The notes: generated from the sequence alone by a model not told the origin. 64,000 bases of DNA from Parafrankia irregularis (GCF_001536285.1 NZ_FAOZ01000038.1:23897-87896); one strand, 5' to 3'. Positions 43,284-52,065 are shown, numbered from the stretch's first letter. Translations and numbers: made by a program.

Positions 43284-44639
43284 GTGCGCACGAGACTGGG
43301 GGCCGGGTTCGGCTGGCTGTGGGCGGCCTACGCTGTGAGCACCTACGGCACGTGGATCGCTTTCGGGGCGTTCCCGCTCCTCGCGGTCCGCGTGCTGCAC
43401 TCGCCGGCCTTCGCCGTCTCCCTTCTGGGCGCGGCCAGCCTCGTCGTCGCCGCCGGGGTGGCGATTCCGCTGGGTCCGTGGGTCGAACACCGGAACAAGC
43501 GCTCCGTGCTGATCGCGATGGATCTGGTTCGCTTCCTCGCCATGGCGAGCGTTCCGGCCGCCTACCTTTTCGACCTGTTGTCCTATGGCCAGCTGCTGGC
43601 CGTCTCCGTCATCTCCGCGACGGCGGGAATCGCCTTCACCGCCGCCTCCGGCGCGTACCTGAAACACCTCGTCGGCCCGGAGCATCTCCTCGTCGCGAAC
43701 GGGAGGTTCGAAGGCACGAGCTGGATGGCGACCGCGGCCGGCCCGCCACTCGGCGGCGCGCTCATCGGGCTGCTCGGCCCGGTCGTCACCGTAGCCACCG
43801 ATGCCGTCAGTTATCTGCTCTCCGCGCTCGGGATCCTCCAAATCGGTGGTGGCGATGTCGCAGCGCCCCGCACCCAGGTGCTCCTCACCCCAGTGCCCGG
43901 CACCGCACCTGCCCGCACCGCACCTGCCCGCACCGCCGCGCCCCACGAGGCGGCCACCAGCGCACGTGCCCTCGGCATGCTGAACGGCTGGCGGTTCATC
44001 TTCCGCGACCGCGCGCTTCGACGTCTGTTCCTGAACGCGATGACCGTCAACGGTCTGATCATGGCCACCAGCCCGCTTCTCACCGTCCTTCTGCTGGACG
44101 AATACCACCTGCCCGCGTGGCAGTACGGCCTCGCCTTCGGCCTCCCCGCCCTCGGCGGCCTCGCCGGTGCCCGTAGCTGCGCACGACTGGTCACCCGCTA
44201 CGGGCAGTACCGCGTCCTGATGGTTTCCGGCTGGCTGCGCTCGATTTTTCCGCTCGGCCTCGCCCTGACCCGTCCGGGCGTCGCCGGACTCGTCATCGTG
44301 ATCATCACCGAGGCCCTGTTGATCATCTGTATGGGCGTCTTCAATCCGATCAGCGCCACAGAACGCCTGCGGCGTGCGCCCGCCGACCACACCGCACAGA
44401 TCCTCAGTGCATGGAGCATCAGCAGCAAGGTCGCCCAGGCGTCGCTCATGGCGATCTGGGGTGGCCTGGCGACGTTCACCAGCCCGCTCACCGCCATCAC
44501 CGCCGCCGGCGTCCTCCTCCTCGGCACTCCCCTGTGCCTGCCCCGGCGGACGCACCTGCCCGATCCGGTGGTCGGTGCGCCGGCCGAAGGCGGCCGCGTC
44601 ACGTCGCCTGAAGCCGGAAAAGCCGTCTCGGTGGGATGA
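43284..44639 (+). CDS. MFS transporter (EntS-like/MFS_3 type)
   Basis: 451 residues with about 12 hydrophobic segments. Typical of actinobacterial MFS_3 exporters: FGWLWAAYAVSTYGTWIAFGAFPLLAVRVL at helix 1, ASGAYLKHLVGPEHLLVANGRFEGTSWMATAAGPPLGG in the centre. A cytoplasmic linker with a short TAPARTAPART repeat separates the halves. GTG 43284 has AAGGAG four bases upstream. Divergent LysR neighbour suggests effector-induced efflux. The substrate cannot be assigned. Confidence 0.9.
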   Translation: MRTRLGAGFGWLWAAYAVSTYGTWIAFGAFPLLAVRVLHSPAFAVSLLGAASLVVAAGVAIPLGPWVEHRNKRSVLIAMDLVRFLAMASVPAAYLFDLLSYGQLLAVSVISATAGIAFTAASGAYLKHLVGPEHLLVANGRFEGTSWMATAAGPPLGGALIGLLGPVVTVATDAVSYLLSALGILQIGGGDVAAPRTQVLLTPVPGTAPARTAPARTAAPHEAATSARALGMLNGWRFIFRDRALRRLFLNAMTVNGLIMATSPLLTVLLLDEYHLPAWQYGLAFGLPALGGLAGARSCARLVTRYGQYRVLMVSGWLRSIFPLGLALTRPGVAGLVIVIITEALLIICMGVFNPISATERLRRAPADHTAQILSAWSISSKVAQASLMAIWGGLATFTSPLTAITAAGVLLLGTPLCLPRRTHLPDPVVGAPAEGGRVTSPEAGKAVSVG

Positions 44640-44733
44640 TCGTGCGCCTTCGCCGCTCGGTGGGCGCCACCCCGGCGTGCCGGCGGAGTTGTGGAGCGGG
44701 CTTGCCCGTTCGAGCTGGGCCGGGCGGGGCTCT

Positions 44734-45708
44734 TCATACGGCGAGGCTCATCCGGTATTTCGACCAGTCGCCGGCCAGCACCGACCGGTAGCGGGGCGGA
44801 TTGTTCGCACTGGTGCACGACGGAATGCACTCGATCAGCGCGTCGAAGTTCGGGTGCTGGAAATACGGGATGGACATGCGCGGCTGGTGCGCGATCTCGG
44901 CCGGCGGGTTCACCACCCGGTGTTCGGTCGCGACCCAGCGGTCGTTCGTCCACTTCGCCAGCATGTCGCCCAGGTTGATCACGTACGAGCCGGGCACCGG
45001 CGGGACGTCGCACCACCGCCCGCTGCGGTCGAAGACCTGCAGGCCGCCGATTCCGTCCTGGTAGAGGATGGTGAGGCTGCCGATGTCGGTGTGCGCACCG
45101 CGGCGCATCCGGCCTTCCTCCGGTGGTTCGGGCTGGGCCGGGTAGAAGTTCGCGTTCAGATACGAGGTGTGCCGGTCGAACTTGTCGTCGAACCAGTCGG
45201 CCGGCAGGTCGAGGGCCTCGGCGAACGCGGCCATCAGCCGGGCCGACAGCCCCTCCATCACCTCGTAGTACTCGCGCCAGACCGGGCGGAAGGCCGACGG
45301 TTGCGTGGGCCAGATGTTGCCCTCGAAGTCCTCCGACCATTCGGCGCCGTACCCCGCCGCGGCGACGTCCGCCGCGTCGTCGAACCGGCCGTTCTCGAAG
45401 CCCTCGACGACGGACTCCCGGCCGAAGGCCTCGACCGACCCGTACCCGCGGTACAGGTTGCCGCGCGCGGAGGCGGACCGCAGCTTGTGCTCCAGCGGCA
45501 GCTCGAAGAACTCCCGGTTGACCTGGTACATCCGGTCGATGAGCTCGCCCGGCACACCATGGCCGGTGATCACGATGAAGCCGACGCGCTCGCAGGCCGC
45601 CCCGATCGAGGCGACGATCGGCGGGCGGAGCCCGGGGTCGGCGAGCCCCGCGATGTCGATGACCGGAACCCCGGTCTCCTCGGTCGTGGCCGGAACCGGA
45701 CCGCTCAT
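44734..45708 (-). CDS. 2-oxoglutarate/Fe(II) oxygenase, isopenicillin-N-synthase family
   Basis: 324 residues from ATG 45708, preceded by GGGAGG. The DIOX_N region (VPVIDIAGL...GFIVITGHGVPGELIDRMY) and C-terminal jelly roll are present. Iron ligands His206, Asp208 (HTD) and His263 (HRVVNP), and the 2-oxoglutarate-binding pair Arg277/Ser279 (RMS), are intact. Such enzymes hydroxylate, desaturate or cyclise small molecules. It lies 37 bp after the stop of a 57-codon adenine-deaminase-like stub on the same strand and is convergent with the MFS gene. Confidence 0.92.
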   Translation of the reverse strand: MSGPVPATTEETGVPVIDIAGLADPGLRPPIVASIGAACERVGFIVITGHGVPGELIDRMYQVNREFFELPLEHKLRSASARGNLYRGYGSVEAFGRESVVEGFENGRFDDAADVAAAGYGAEWSEDFEGNIWPTQPSAFRPVWREYYEVMEGLSARLMAAFAEALDLPADWFDDKFDRHTSYLNANFYPAQPEPPEEGRMRRGAHTDIGSLTILYQDGIGGLQVFDRSGRWCDVPPVPGSYVINLGDMLAKWTNDRWVATEHRVVNPPAEIAHQPRMSIPYFQHPNFDALIECIPSCTSANNPPRYRSVLAGDWSKYRMSLAV

Positions 45709-45745
45709 TTCCTGACCTCCCGCCAGAACGGTTCTCGATGGATGG

Positions 45746-45919
45746 TCATGCGCTCGCCGCGGCAGACACAAGCAGGGAGGGCACGATCGTTCCCGTGTCG
45801 CCGTCGACGACGCCGACCGTCCCGCCGGTCAGCAGCAGGTCGAACGGCGCCAGGCCCTGGGCGGCCCGAACCGCGCGCCGCCGTACAGCCGGCGCCACCG
45901 GCTCGATGTGAGTCGTCAC
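45746..45919 (-). pseudogene. N-terminal stub of an adenine-deaminase-like amidohydrolase
   Basis: 57 codons, GTG 45919 to TGA 45746, with GTGAGGG nine bases upstream of the start. The product has VAPAVRRRAVRAAQGLAPF followed by DLLLTGGTVGVVDGDTG, which matches the beginning of adenine-deaminase-type amidohydrolases (A.G..P.DL.L.GG.V.NV.TGE), but stops before any metal-binding residues. The rest of the gene is absent. Because start and ribosome site persist, the peptide may still be translated, as an upstream cistron of the 2-oxoglutarate oxygenase, or it marks the fusion point of a deletion. Recognition is from memory of the family. Confidence 0.55.
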
Positions 45920-46294
45920 AGGAACACACCCTCACAGAAAATCTTCATACTGGCAGTCGGCGACACCAGTGAGGCCGAAGAAGTCCGAATCTCGGAGTTT
46001 CGGAATCTCCGTACTATGCCGAACTGCCAGTACCAGAGCTGCCGGGCGAACATGAACCTTGAGATCACACCGCGTTAAGATTTCCCTTCGCCGCACCCCA
46101 CCGAGACCTCGCGGAAACAGGGAACCCACGTGTGTTAGCCCGCCGTTTCCCACGATGGCGACGATCTCGGAAATGAGAACAGAATCACATTTCACTGATC
46201 TTCCTGGGCGTGACCACCGACGCTTCGGAGGACGTTCTGCCAGCGTGGCCAATCCGCCTCGAAAGGTCACCGGAAGCCCGGCAGAAGCAGCACC
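45920..46294. other. Gene-poor, relatively AT-rich spacer
   Basis: 375 bp without a gene that I can support. It contains two inverted repeats: TCCGAA-N9-TTCGGA (45984-46004) and GAAATG-N12-CATTTC (46170-46193). The local drop in GC content stands out and marks likely promoter DNA for the minus-strand stub/oxygenase genes. No RNA gene recognised. Confidence 0.35.
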
Positions 46295-46756
46295 TCAGCG
46301 TGGCGTCGCCACCACTCGTTCCAGGAAGTCGCGGTAGCCGCGCAGCGCCTCACGCAGCGTGTCGGTCGACGCGTCCCCGTCCTCCCGCCACGCCGCACGC
46401 AGCCGCTCCTGCTCCCGTCGCACCGCCGCGGTGAGCTGGTTGACCGCGTCGTCGAGCACCTGGTCGGCCTGCCGCACCGCCTCCCGCGGATCGTCGACGA
46501 ACGACAGCAGCGCCTCCTGCCACCGCTCCCGCAACCGGCCGGACGCGGTCGCCTCCGTCTCCGTCCTCTCGGCCTTGCCGAGTCCCTCCGGCCGCGCTGT
46601 CTTCTCCCTCTCCGCCTTCTCCTGCTCCGTCTCCGCCTTCCCCCTCTCCGCCTTTTCGGCGCCGACGCCAGGCGGGCGGTGTGCCGGACGGTCGGCGACG
46701 GCTCCTGGAACGGCGGGATACATACCGGTGCGGGTTGAGCGATCGTCGAGGTTCAT
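46295..46756 (-). CDS. Hypothetical charged protein, paired with the next gene
   Basis: 153 residues from ATG 46756, where GGGAGGAAG precedes the codon (an ATG 15 bp upstream lacks a site). Residues ~35-80 are a Lys/Glu-rich low-complexity stretch (EKAER, KAETEQEKAEREK), then a helical domain with RWQEALLSFVDDPREAVRQADQVLDDAV and a C-terminal helix LREALRGYRDFLERVVA. The W..(A/L).FVD(D/E)P..A...AD.(L/V) motif recurs in the upstream membrane protein. No known function. Twenty-six bp after the stop of that gene, so an operon. Confidence 0.72.
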   Translation of the reverse strand: MNLDDRSTRTGMYPAVPGAVADRPAHRPPGVGAEKAERGKAETEQEKAEREKTARPEGLGKAERTETEATASGRLRERWQEALLSFVDDPREAVRQADQVLDDAVNQLTAAVRREQERLRAAWREDGDASTDTLREALRGYRDFLERVVATPR

Positions 46757-46782
46757 CGAACTTCCTCCCACTCTCGGAGCTC

Positions 46783-47535
46783 TCAGGAACGCTGCCGACG
46801 GCCAGGAAGCGCCGCTACCCGCGCCGGCGGGCCGTCGGTGGACGAAATCGCGTGAGGCGCCGGATCACCGGCCTCACCACTGCCCGTTCCGGGGCCTGTG
46901 GGAGGCGCACCGGCCGAGGCCCGCAAGCCCGTGTCGGTCGAACGAGACAGGCCCGCCGGGCCAGGGGCGGAGTGCTCCTCGGCCGGCGCGATGAGGCCGT
47001 CGAACACCGCTCGCAGTGCCAGAAATCGCAGCCGCATCGCCTCCGTGCCGGTCCCGGCCGGGCCCGCCCCGGCGCTGCCGCCGGGGGCGCCCGCTCCGGC
47101 TGTTCCGTCACGCGTCCTGCGGAGCCCGGCGGCCAGCGCAGGATCGTCCAGGGCGAGCAGGTCCGCGGTCTCGGCACGGTCGTCGGTCGGATACCCGCGC
47201 TCGCGCAGCACAGTGGTGATCAGCTCGTCGGCGCGGGTGGTGGCGGTCACCGGCTCGTCCACGAACAGGGCCTGCAGGGTGGTCCACCTCGTCTTCAGCT
47301 CCCCCCGGCGCGGGGCCCCCAGCGGCTGGATGTCGAGCCGGTCCCGGCGACGCGCGATACCCGCGAGGCGCCGTTCGGTCCTCCGCCGGTCGCCGGACTC
47401 CTGAAGTGTTCGTTCGTATTCGGGCCCGAATCTGCTTCGCAGCCGGGCGGAACGGGAGCGGTCGACGAGAACGGCCGCGGCAAAGGCCGCACCGAGAAGC
47501 AGGACCACCAGGATGGCCCAGGCAAGCAGGGACAC
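46783..47535 (-). CDS. Hypothetical single-pass membrane protein
   Basis: 250 residues. One N-terminal transmembrane helix (LAWAILVVLLLGAAFAAAVLV), then a basic helical cytoplasmic-type region (RSRFGPEYERTLQESGDRRRTERRL), and LKTRWTTLQALFVDEPVTATTRADELITTVLRERGYP, which echoes the motif of its downstream partner. The C-terminal ~80 residues are Gly/Ala/Pro-rich. Function unknown; I recall similar paired proteins in actinobacteria, without an assigned role. Start is GTG 47535 with AAAGG upstream. Confidence 0.75.
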   Translation of the reverse strand: MSLLAWAILVVLLLGAAFAAAVLVDRSRSARLRSRFGPEYERTLQESGDRRRTERRLAGIARRRDRLDIQPLGAPRRGELKTRWTTLQALFVDEPVTATTRADELITTVLRERGYPTDDRAETADLLALDDPALAAGLRRTRDGTAGAGAPGGSAGAGPAGTGTEAMRLRFLALRAVFDGLIAPAEEHSAPGPAGLSRSTDTGLRASAGAPPTGPGTGSGEAGDPAPHAISSTDGPPARVAALPGRRQRS

Positions 47536-47605
47536 AACACACCGACCTTTCGCGCCTTCGCGGAGCTATCGCGACACGAGAAGCCGGGTACCCGAGATCG
47601 TCCCG

Positions 47606-48394
47606 CTAAAACGACGTCCCCGTTTCCGGGCAGCTGGCGGTTTCCGGCGAGCTGGCGGTTTCCGGGGAGCTGGCGGTTTCCGGGGAGCTGGTGCGCCAGG
47701 CTCGGGACAGCACCACCGCGCTGACCGCGAAGCACCAGCAGCTTCCGAGGAGCAGGCCGGCGACGACGTCGGACGGGTAGTGCATTCCCCGGTAGGTCCG
47801 GCAGAAGGCCACGACCAGCGGAAGCACCGCGGCGCCGACCGCGGCCGGCAGCCAAAGCCACCGGGCGATCGTGACCCCACGCCGGGCAGCCGCGGGTCGC
47901 TCGGAGGACGGGCCAGCGGCCCGGTGACGTGCGATGCCGTGCAGCACATACGCCAGGCCACCGTAGAGGCAGACCGAGGCCGCGGAATGACCCGAGGGGA
48001 AACTCGCCATCGGATCACCCGGATCAAGCCGCGTGACGGCCGGGCGCGGCCGGGCCACAAGGGTGTTCGACACCTCGTAGATCGCCGCCTCGCCGGCAAT
48101 CAGCGCGACGACGCCGGCCGGTATCCACCATCCACGCGACCACCAGGCCGTGACCGCCACCAGTACCGCGCCGGCGCCCACCACGACCCACAGGTCAGCC
48201 AGGTACGTCGCCCACCGGGTCACATCGAGAAGCCACGGCTCGCGGTGAACGGCGAGCCAACGCGCCGCATCCTCGTCCGCGGCCCGCACCCCGGCGGCAC
48301 CATCGGTGATCAGCCGACCGGCAACGACCAGAACGACTACCAGCACCACGGACACCGGCACCAGCCTGACCAGACATCTCCCCACCGGGCTCAT
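47606..48394 (-). CDS. PAP2-family phosphatase (membrane)
   Basis: 262 residues from ATG 48394, overlapping the DUF3592 stop by 4 bp. Five to six hydrophobic helices; the acid-phosphatase motifs are present: RPRPAVTRLDP (motif 1, first basic residue not obvious), FPSGHSA (motif 2) and RTYRGMHYPSDVVAG (motif 3). Expected to dephosphorylate lipid phosphates such as undecaprenyl pyrophosphate or phosphatidate outside the membrane. The C-terminus has four SxPETx repeats encoded by an 18-bp tandem array. Confidence 0.9.
   Translation of the reverse strand: MSPVGRCLVRLVPVSVVLVVVLVVAGRLITDGAAGVRAADEDAARWLAVHREPWLLDVTRWATYLADLWVVVGAGAVLVAVTAWWSRGWWIPAGVVALIAGEAAIYEVSNTLVARPRPAVTRLDPGDPMASFPSGHSAASVCLYGGLAYVLHGIARHRAAGPSSERPAAARRGVTIARWLWLPAAVGAAVLPLVVAFCRTYRGMHYPSDVVAGLLLGSCWCFAVSAVVLSRAWRTSSPETASSPETASSPETASCPETGTSF
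47623..47694 (-). repeat. 18-bp tandem repeat (four copies) inside the PAP2 gene
   Basis: Units at 47623, 47641, 47659 and 47677, differing by 1-3 bases. They encode the hexapeptide SSPETA/SCPETG at the C-terminus, in frame, so copy-number change would alter tail length only. Confidence 0.88.
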
Positions 48395-49215
48395 TGTCGG
48401 CCGGTCGCCTCGGTGGGCGGTGCGGATTCCACCAGACTGATCTTCAGCCGCCATGTCTCACCACGGCGACGGCGGCACCATACTTCGTCGTAGGCCATGC
48501 TCAGCCGTTGACCGGCGCGCCACCGCTCAACACTCGGCCCTGCTCCGACCCCCCAGAGATCCCAGCCAGGCAACGCCCGATGGATCTCCTGCTGGTCTCG
48601 GCGCAGCATCAGGGCATGGGCTTTCTGACAGTCCCGGGAGTCGTTTCTCTTCTGCTTGACGCTCCCCTCGGAGGACCCGGCTGACCGCGGCCCGGCCCAC
48701 CAGGGTGCCGAAAGAGACGAGAAGATCTCCGTGACGTCGGCCATCGCCAGCGGTTCCCACCCGGGAAACTCGCGACGGCGCCGACAGAAGATCCACACGG
48801 CTGTAACGGGAACCGCGAGGCCGATCACCGTGACGCCCGCGGGGTACGCCCAGTACCACGACCCTTCATATCGCCGGGCGCGACCCGGATCACGCTCGTC
48901 GTATTCCACCGTGATGATTTCCCCGACACTGGGATAATCACCGTAGTCCGTGAGCTGCGTAACAGTCGGCACGCCATTACGGGTGACGAAACGGACCGTC
49001 GGCCGCTCCTTCGGTCCGCCGGCGTCGAGCACCTCGGCGGTCACGGCTGTTCCGTCTTCAGCGTAGGTCACGTTCCAGTGGAACCAGTATGCCGCCAGGG
49101 CCAGCAGAACGACTCCAGCCGCGAATGCCTTCCACACGACGTCGACGCCGAGCCGGAACGGAACGGGTTCGGGCCGTCTTCGCCCGGCACCGAGCCCCGG
49201 CAGGCGTATTCCCAC
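48391..49215 (-). CDS. DUF3592-type membrane protein
   Basis: 274 residues from GTG 49215 (start uncertain; no clear ribosome site, and other in-frame starts exist up to 49380). Two transmembrane helices (AFAAGVVLLALAAYWFHW and YPAGVTVIGLAVPVTAVWIFC) flank a beta-rich extracellular part with the DUF3592 hallmark TVRFVTRNGVPTVTQLTDYGDYPSVGEIITVEYDERDPGRAR. The C-terminal ~130 residues are cytoplasmic and unrecognised. Coupled to the PAP2 gene. Confidence 0.8.
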   Translation of the reverse strand: MGIRLPGLGAGRRRPEPVPFRLGVDVVWKAFAAGVVLLALAAYWFHWNVTYAEDGTAVTAEVLDAGGPKERPTVRFVTRNGVPTVTQLTDYGDYPSVGEIITVEYDERDPGRARRYEGSWYWAYPAGVTVIGLAVPVTAVWIFCRRRREFPGWEPLAMADVTEIFSSLSAPWWAGPRSAGSSEGSVKQKRNDSRDCQKAHALMLRRDQQEIHRALPGWDLWGVGAGPSVERWRAGQRLSMAYDEVWCRRRRGETWRLKISLVESAPPTEATGRQ

Positions 49216-49580
49216 GGCGGGAGTGTGCCAGCCCGTCAAGGCCGGAGTCACCCGGAAGCGGCGGAGTCCGAGCTCCCCTTCCCCACTCAGGGTGCGGCGC
49301 GGTCTCGGCGATCGCCGGCGCCGGACTCGGATCGAGCACCTGCACGAGCACGACCCGAACCGGGTTCCAGCAGTTCGCATCGCCGGTCCGTGGGCCGGGG
49401 CCCGGATGGGTTGACGTCTCGGATCGTTCGCCGGAGACTAGGAAATTGATATCGAGGTCAAGTTCGAGGTACGTGTATGTGGTCGCGTGCCCGGACGTCC
49501 GGCCGGCGCTGGGTGCCGAAGCCGGGCTGGGCTTCGGGATCAGGATAGTCCGACAGCCGCACGTGGAAGGGCAGGGCCCG
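49216..49580. promoter_or_regulatory. Divergent spacer between DUF3592 and P450 genes
   Basis: No gene seen in 365 bp. GTCAAGTTCGA at 49457-49467 is identical to eleven bases of the inverted repeat ahead of the NDMA-type alcohol dehydrogenase gene (58236-58246), suggesting that the P450 may share its regulator. It lies ~115 bp before the P450 start. Confidence 0.4.
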
Positions 49581-50780
49581 TTGACCACCATCAGCGCGGA
49601 CGACCTTTACTACGACCCCTTCGACTTCGAGATCGACAACGACCCGTATCCCGTCTGGCGACGGCTGCGCGACGAGGCTCCGCTCTACTACAACGAGCGG
49701 TACGAGTTCTACGCGCTGAGCCGATACACCGACGTGGCACCCGCGCTCACCGACTGGCAGACCTACCGGTCCGGGAAGGGGTCCGTACTGGAGGTCATCC
49801 GGGCGAACATCGAGATCCCGCCGGGGGTGATCCTGTTCGAGGACCCGCCGCTGCACGACATCCACCGCGGGCTGCTCGCGCGGGTGTTCACGCCGAAGCG
49901 GATGAGCGCGCTGGAGCCGAAGATCCGGGAGTTCACGGTGCGCTGCCTCGACCCCCTGGTCGGGGCGGGCACGTTCGACCTCATCCAGCAGCTCGGGGCG
50001 CAGATGCCGATGCGCACCATCGGTTTCCTGCTCGGTATTCCGGAGAGCGACCAGGAGGCGATCCGTGACCGCCTCGACAAGGGCATGAACCTGGAGGAGA
50101 CCAGCTCGGAGGAGATGTACGGCGACGGGTTCCTCGACGGCTCCATGTTCGCCGAGTACATCGACTGGCGGGCGAAGCATCCGTCGGATGACCTGATGAC
50201 CGAGATGCTGAACACCGAGTTCGAGGACGAGACGGGCACCGTCCGGCGGCTGTCCCGCGAGGAGATCCTCACCTACGTCACGCTGCTGGCCGGCGCGGGG
50301 AACGAGACGACGACCCGGCTGATCGGCTGGACCGGAAAGCTGCTGGCCGAGCATCCCGACCAGCGCCGGGAGATCGCCCGGGACAGGTCACTGCTCCCGA
50401 ACGCCATCGAGGAGATCCTGCGTTTCGAGGCGCCGTCACCGATCCAGGCCCGCTCCGTCGCCCGGGACGTCGAGCTGTACGGGCAGACCGTTCCCGAGGG
50501 CAGCATCATGACGCTGCTCAACGCCTCCGCGAACCGCGACGAGCGCCATTTCCCCGACCCGGACATCTTCGACATCCACCGCCGGATCGACCGTCACCTG
50601 TCGTTCGGGTACGGCATCCACTTCTGCCTCGGTGCCTCGCTGGCCCGGCTGGAGGGGCGGGTGGCTCTCGACGAGCTGCTGAACCGCTGGACCGACTGGG
50701 ACGTCGACTGGGGCAACGCGAAGCTGGCCCACACCTCCACCGCCCGCGGCTGGGAACGCCTGCCGGTCACCCTCGGCTGA
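49581..50780 (+). CDS. Cytochrome P450
   Basis: 399 residues from TTG 49581; GGAAGGGCAGGG lies 4-16 bases upstream, whereas GTG 49563 lies before that site. Complete P450: I-helix AGAGNETTTR (oxygen activation), ExxR in EEILR, and the heme loop FGYGIHFCLGASLAR with the axial Cys. Soluble bacterial monooxygenase needing ferredoxin and reductase, neither adjacent. A longer frame extends upstream but has non-protein composition. Possibly linked to the alcohol-aldehyde-CoA module at 55-63 kb by a shared DNA site. Confidence 0.93.
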   Translation: MTTISADDLYYDPFDFEIDNDPYPVWRRLRDEAPLYYNERYEFYALSRYTDVAPALTDWQTYRSGKGSVLEVIRANIEIPPGVILFEDPPLHDIHRGLLARVFTPKRMSALEPKIREFTVRCLDPLVGAGTFDLIQQLGAQMPMRTIGFLLGIPESDQEAIRDRLDKGMNLEETSSEEMYGDGFLDGSMFAEYIDWRAKHPSDDLMTEMLNTEFEDETGTVRRLSREEILTYVTLLAGAGNETTTRLIGWTGKLLAEHPDQRREIARDRSLLPNAIEEILRFEAPSPIQARSVARDVELYGQTVPEGSIMTLLNASANRDERHFPDPDIFDIHRRIDRHLSFGYGIHFCLGASLARLEGRVALDELLNRWTDWDVDWGNAKLAHTSTARGWERLPVTLG

Positions 50781-50924
50781 GATCCCGCCGGAAGGTCCGG
50801 GTTCTTCGGCTTTGCTCCGGGCTGGATAGAGTCGGCGCCTGACCTGCGGTGAGCGCCGCGTGCCTGCCGCGCCGCTGGCTCGCGCCCGTCACTTCGACGC
50901 GTGCCCTGAACCGGGAGTTATCCC

Positions 50925-51392
50925 ATGCCTGTCAACCAGCGTCCCACGTTGGGGCCGATGGTCTCCGCCACCTGTCTGCAGCAGATGCGGATCTACACCG
51001 AGGATCTCGTCGGCCGCGGGCCCGTCCTGGGCGCTGGCCGGATGCGCGGGCAGGGCGTCATCTCCGATCTCGGCCTGGACGGGTCCCGGCTGGATGACGA
51101 GAAGCTCCTGCGCCTGTTCGTCGACACGTTCGGTATCGAGGGCACCCGGCTCTGCCTGGTGACCGAGGTGACGTCGGACGACGCCGGGACGTATGTGGTG
51201 CGGCTGGTCGAAGGGGCGTGCAGCCACCAGATGGAGACGACGGAGCCGATGTGCGCCTACACGCTGGGTGTGTTCGTCGGGGCCTTGCAGGCTGTGACCG
51301 GCATCGTCATGCAGGGGACCGAGACCGCCTGTGAGGGGGCCGGTGACCCGACCTGCACCTTTGAGATACGCCCGCACCGGGCGCTCATCTGA
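50925..51392 (+). CDS. V4R-domain-like small protein
   Basis: 155 residues. A compact alpha/beta domain ends in TETACEGAGDPTCTFEIRP, which is the C..GxGDxxC.FEI signature of V4R (4-vinyl reductase/heme-NO-like) domains; Cys residues could bind metal or a small ligand. V4R proteins serve as ligand-sensing or tetrapyrrole-related small domains. It stands alone between the P450 and a terminator, and no partner gene is evident. Confidence 0.78.
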   Translation: MPVNQRPTLGPMVSATCLQQMRIYTEDLVGRGPVLGAGRMRGQGVISDLGLDGSRLDDEKLLRLFVDTFGIEGTRLCLVTEVTSDDAGTYVVRLVEGACSHQMETTEPMCAYTLGVFVGALQAVTGIVMQGTETACEGAGDPTCTFEIRPHRALI

Positions 51393-51403
51393 CGCCACTC
51401 ACC

Positions 51404-51447
51404 GTCCGCCCGTGCCCGACATCCGCGGCTGTCGGGCACGGGCGGAC
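51404..51447. terminator. 18-bp stem-loop between convergent genes
   Basis: Arms 51404-51421 and 51430-51447 are exact reverse complements, loop of 8 bases. It starts 12 bp after the V4R stop and faces the end of the coiled-coil gene at 51508, so it can serve both strands. Confidence 0.85.
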
Positions 51448-51481
51448 GGGCACGGGCGGACGGGCACGGGCGGACGGGCAC
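51434..51481 (+). repeat. 14-bp tandem repeat GGGCACGGGCGGAC
   Basis: Three exact units (51434, 51448, 51462) plus six bases. The first unit is part of the terminator's right arm, so repeat units can offer alternative pairing partners for its left arm. Confidence 0.88.
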
Positions 51482-51507
51482 AGGCACGGTGCTCGCGGGC
51501 CGGACTA

Positions 51508-52065
51508 TCAGACCTCGTCGGCGTCGGCGGTGCGGAGGCTGGCACGCAGGTCCGCGAGCTGGGCGTCCCGGCCGGCCAGCGCCGACTCGATCAACGCCGC
51601 CCGTCGACGCTCCGCGTCAAGGTCGCCCCGCAGCACCCGTGCGGCGTCCTCGGCAGCGGCCAGGCTGCGCCGCAGGCCCGCGACCTCCTGGCGGTTCGAG
51701 GCCGCCGCCGACTCCAGGGCGGTGATGGCGGCGCTCTCCATTCTGCCCATCTCGGTCTCGGCCCGGTCGGTCATCGCCTTGGTCGTGCCGCTCATCCGCA
51801 GCATCTCGGCCTGGGCCTCGGCGAGAGCGGCTCGGGTCTCGTCGAGCTGGCGGGTCACCGATCGCAGCCTCGCCGAGCTCTCGTCCGGTCGTCCTGGCGC
51901 GGCCACCGGGCCGGTGGACGTCCCGGCGTCGTTCAGTTCGGGTGTTCGCCCGCCGGCGGAGCGGGGGCGTAGAAGCCGGCTGGCGAGGGTGCCGGCCAAC
52001 GCGCCCAGCACCAGGGCTGTCGCCGGTGCCGCGACGTGGCTGTCCTGGCGGCCGTTCGGCGTCAT
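51508..52065 (-). CDS. Hypothetical membrane-anchored coiled-coil protein
   Basis: 185 residues. One N-terminal hydrophobic segment (APATALVLGALAGTLASRLL), then a Gly/Pro linker and a long Ala/Glu/Arg-rich coiled coil (about residues 65-175: RSVTRQLDETRAALAEAQAEMLRM...). No catalytic motif. The topology suggests a structural membrane-associated protein. Same strand as the GTPase cassette 124 bp upstream, so it may belong to it. Confidence 0.75.
   Translation of the reverse strand: MTPNGRQDSHVAAPATALVLGALAGTLASRLLRPRSAGGRTPELNDAGTSTGPVAAPGRPDESSARLRSVTRQLDETRAALAEAQAEMLRMSGTTKAMTDRAETEMGRMESAAITALESAAASNRQEVAGLRRSLAAAEDAARVLRGDLDAERRRAALIESALAGRDAQLADLRASLRTADADEV

Noticed and set aside
45932..46270. 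112-codon minus-strand ORF in the AT-rich spacer
   Set aside because: No recognisable domain or ribosome site, and mixed codon usage; the region better fits promoter DNA.
51434..51481. Possible CRISPR array
   Set aside because: Units of 14 bp are directly adjacent without spacers; it is a simple tandem repeat and part of a terminator.
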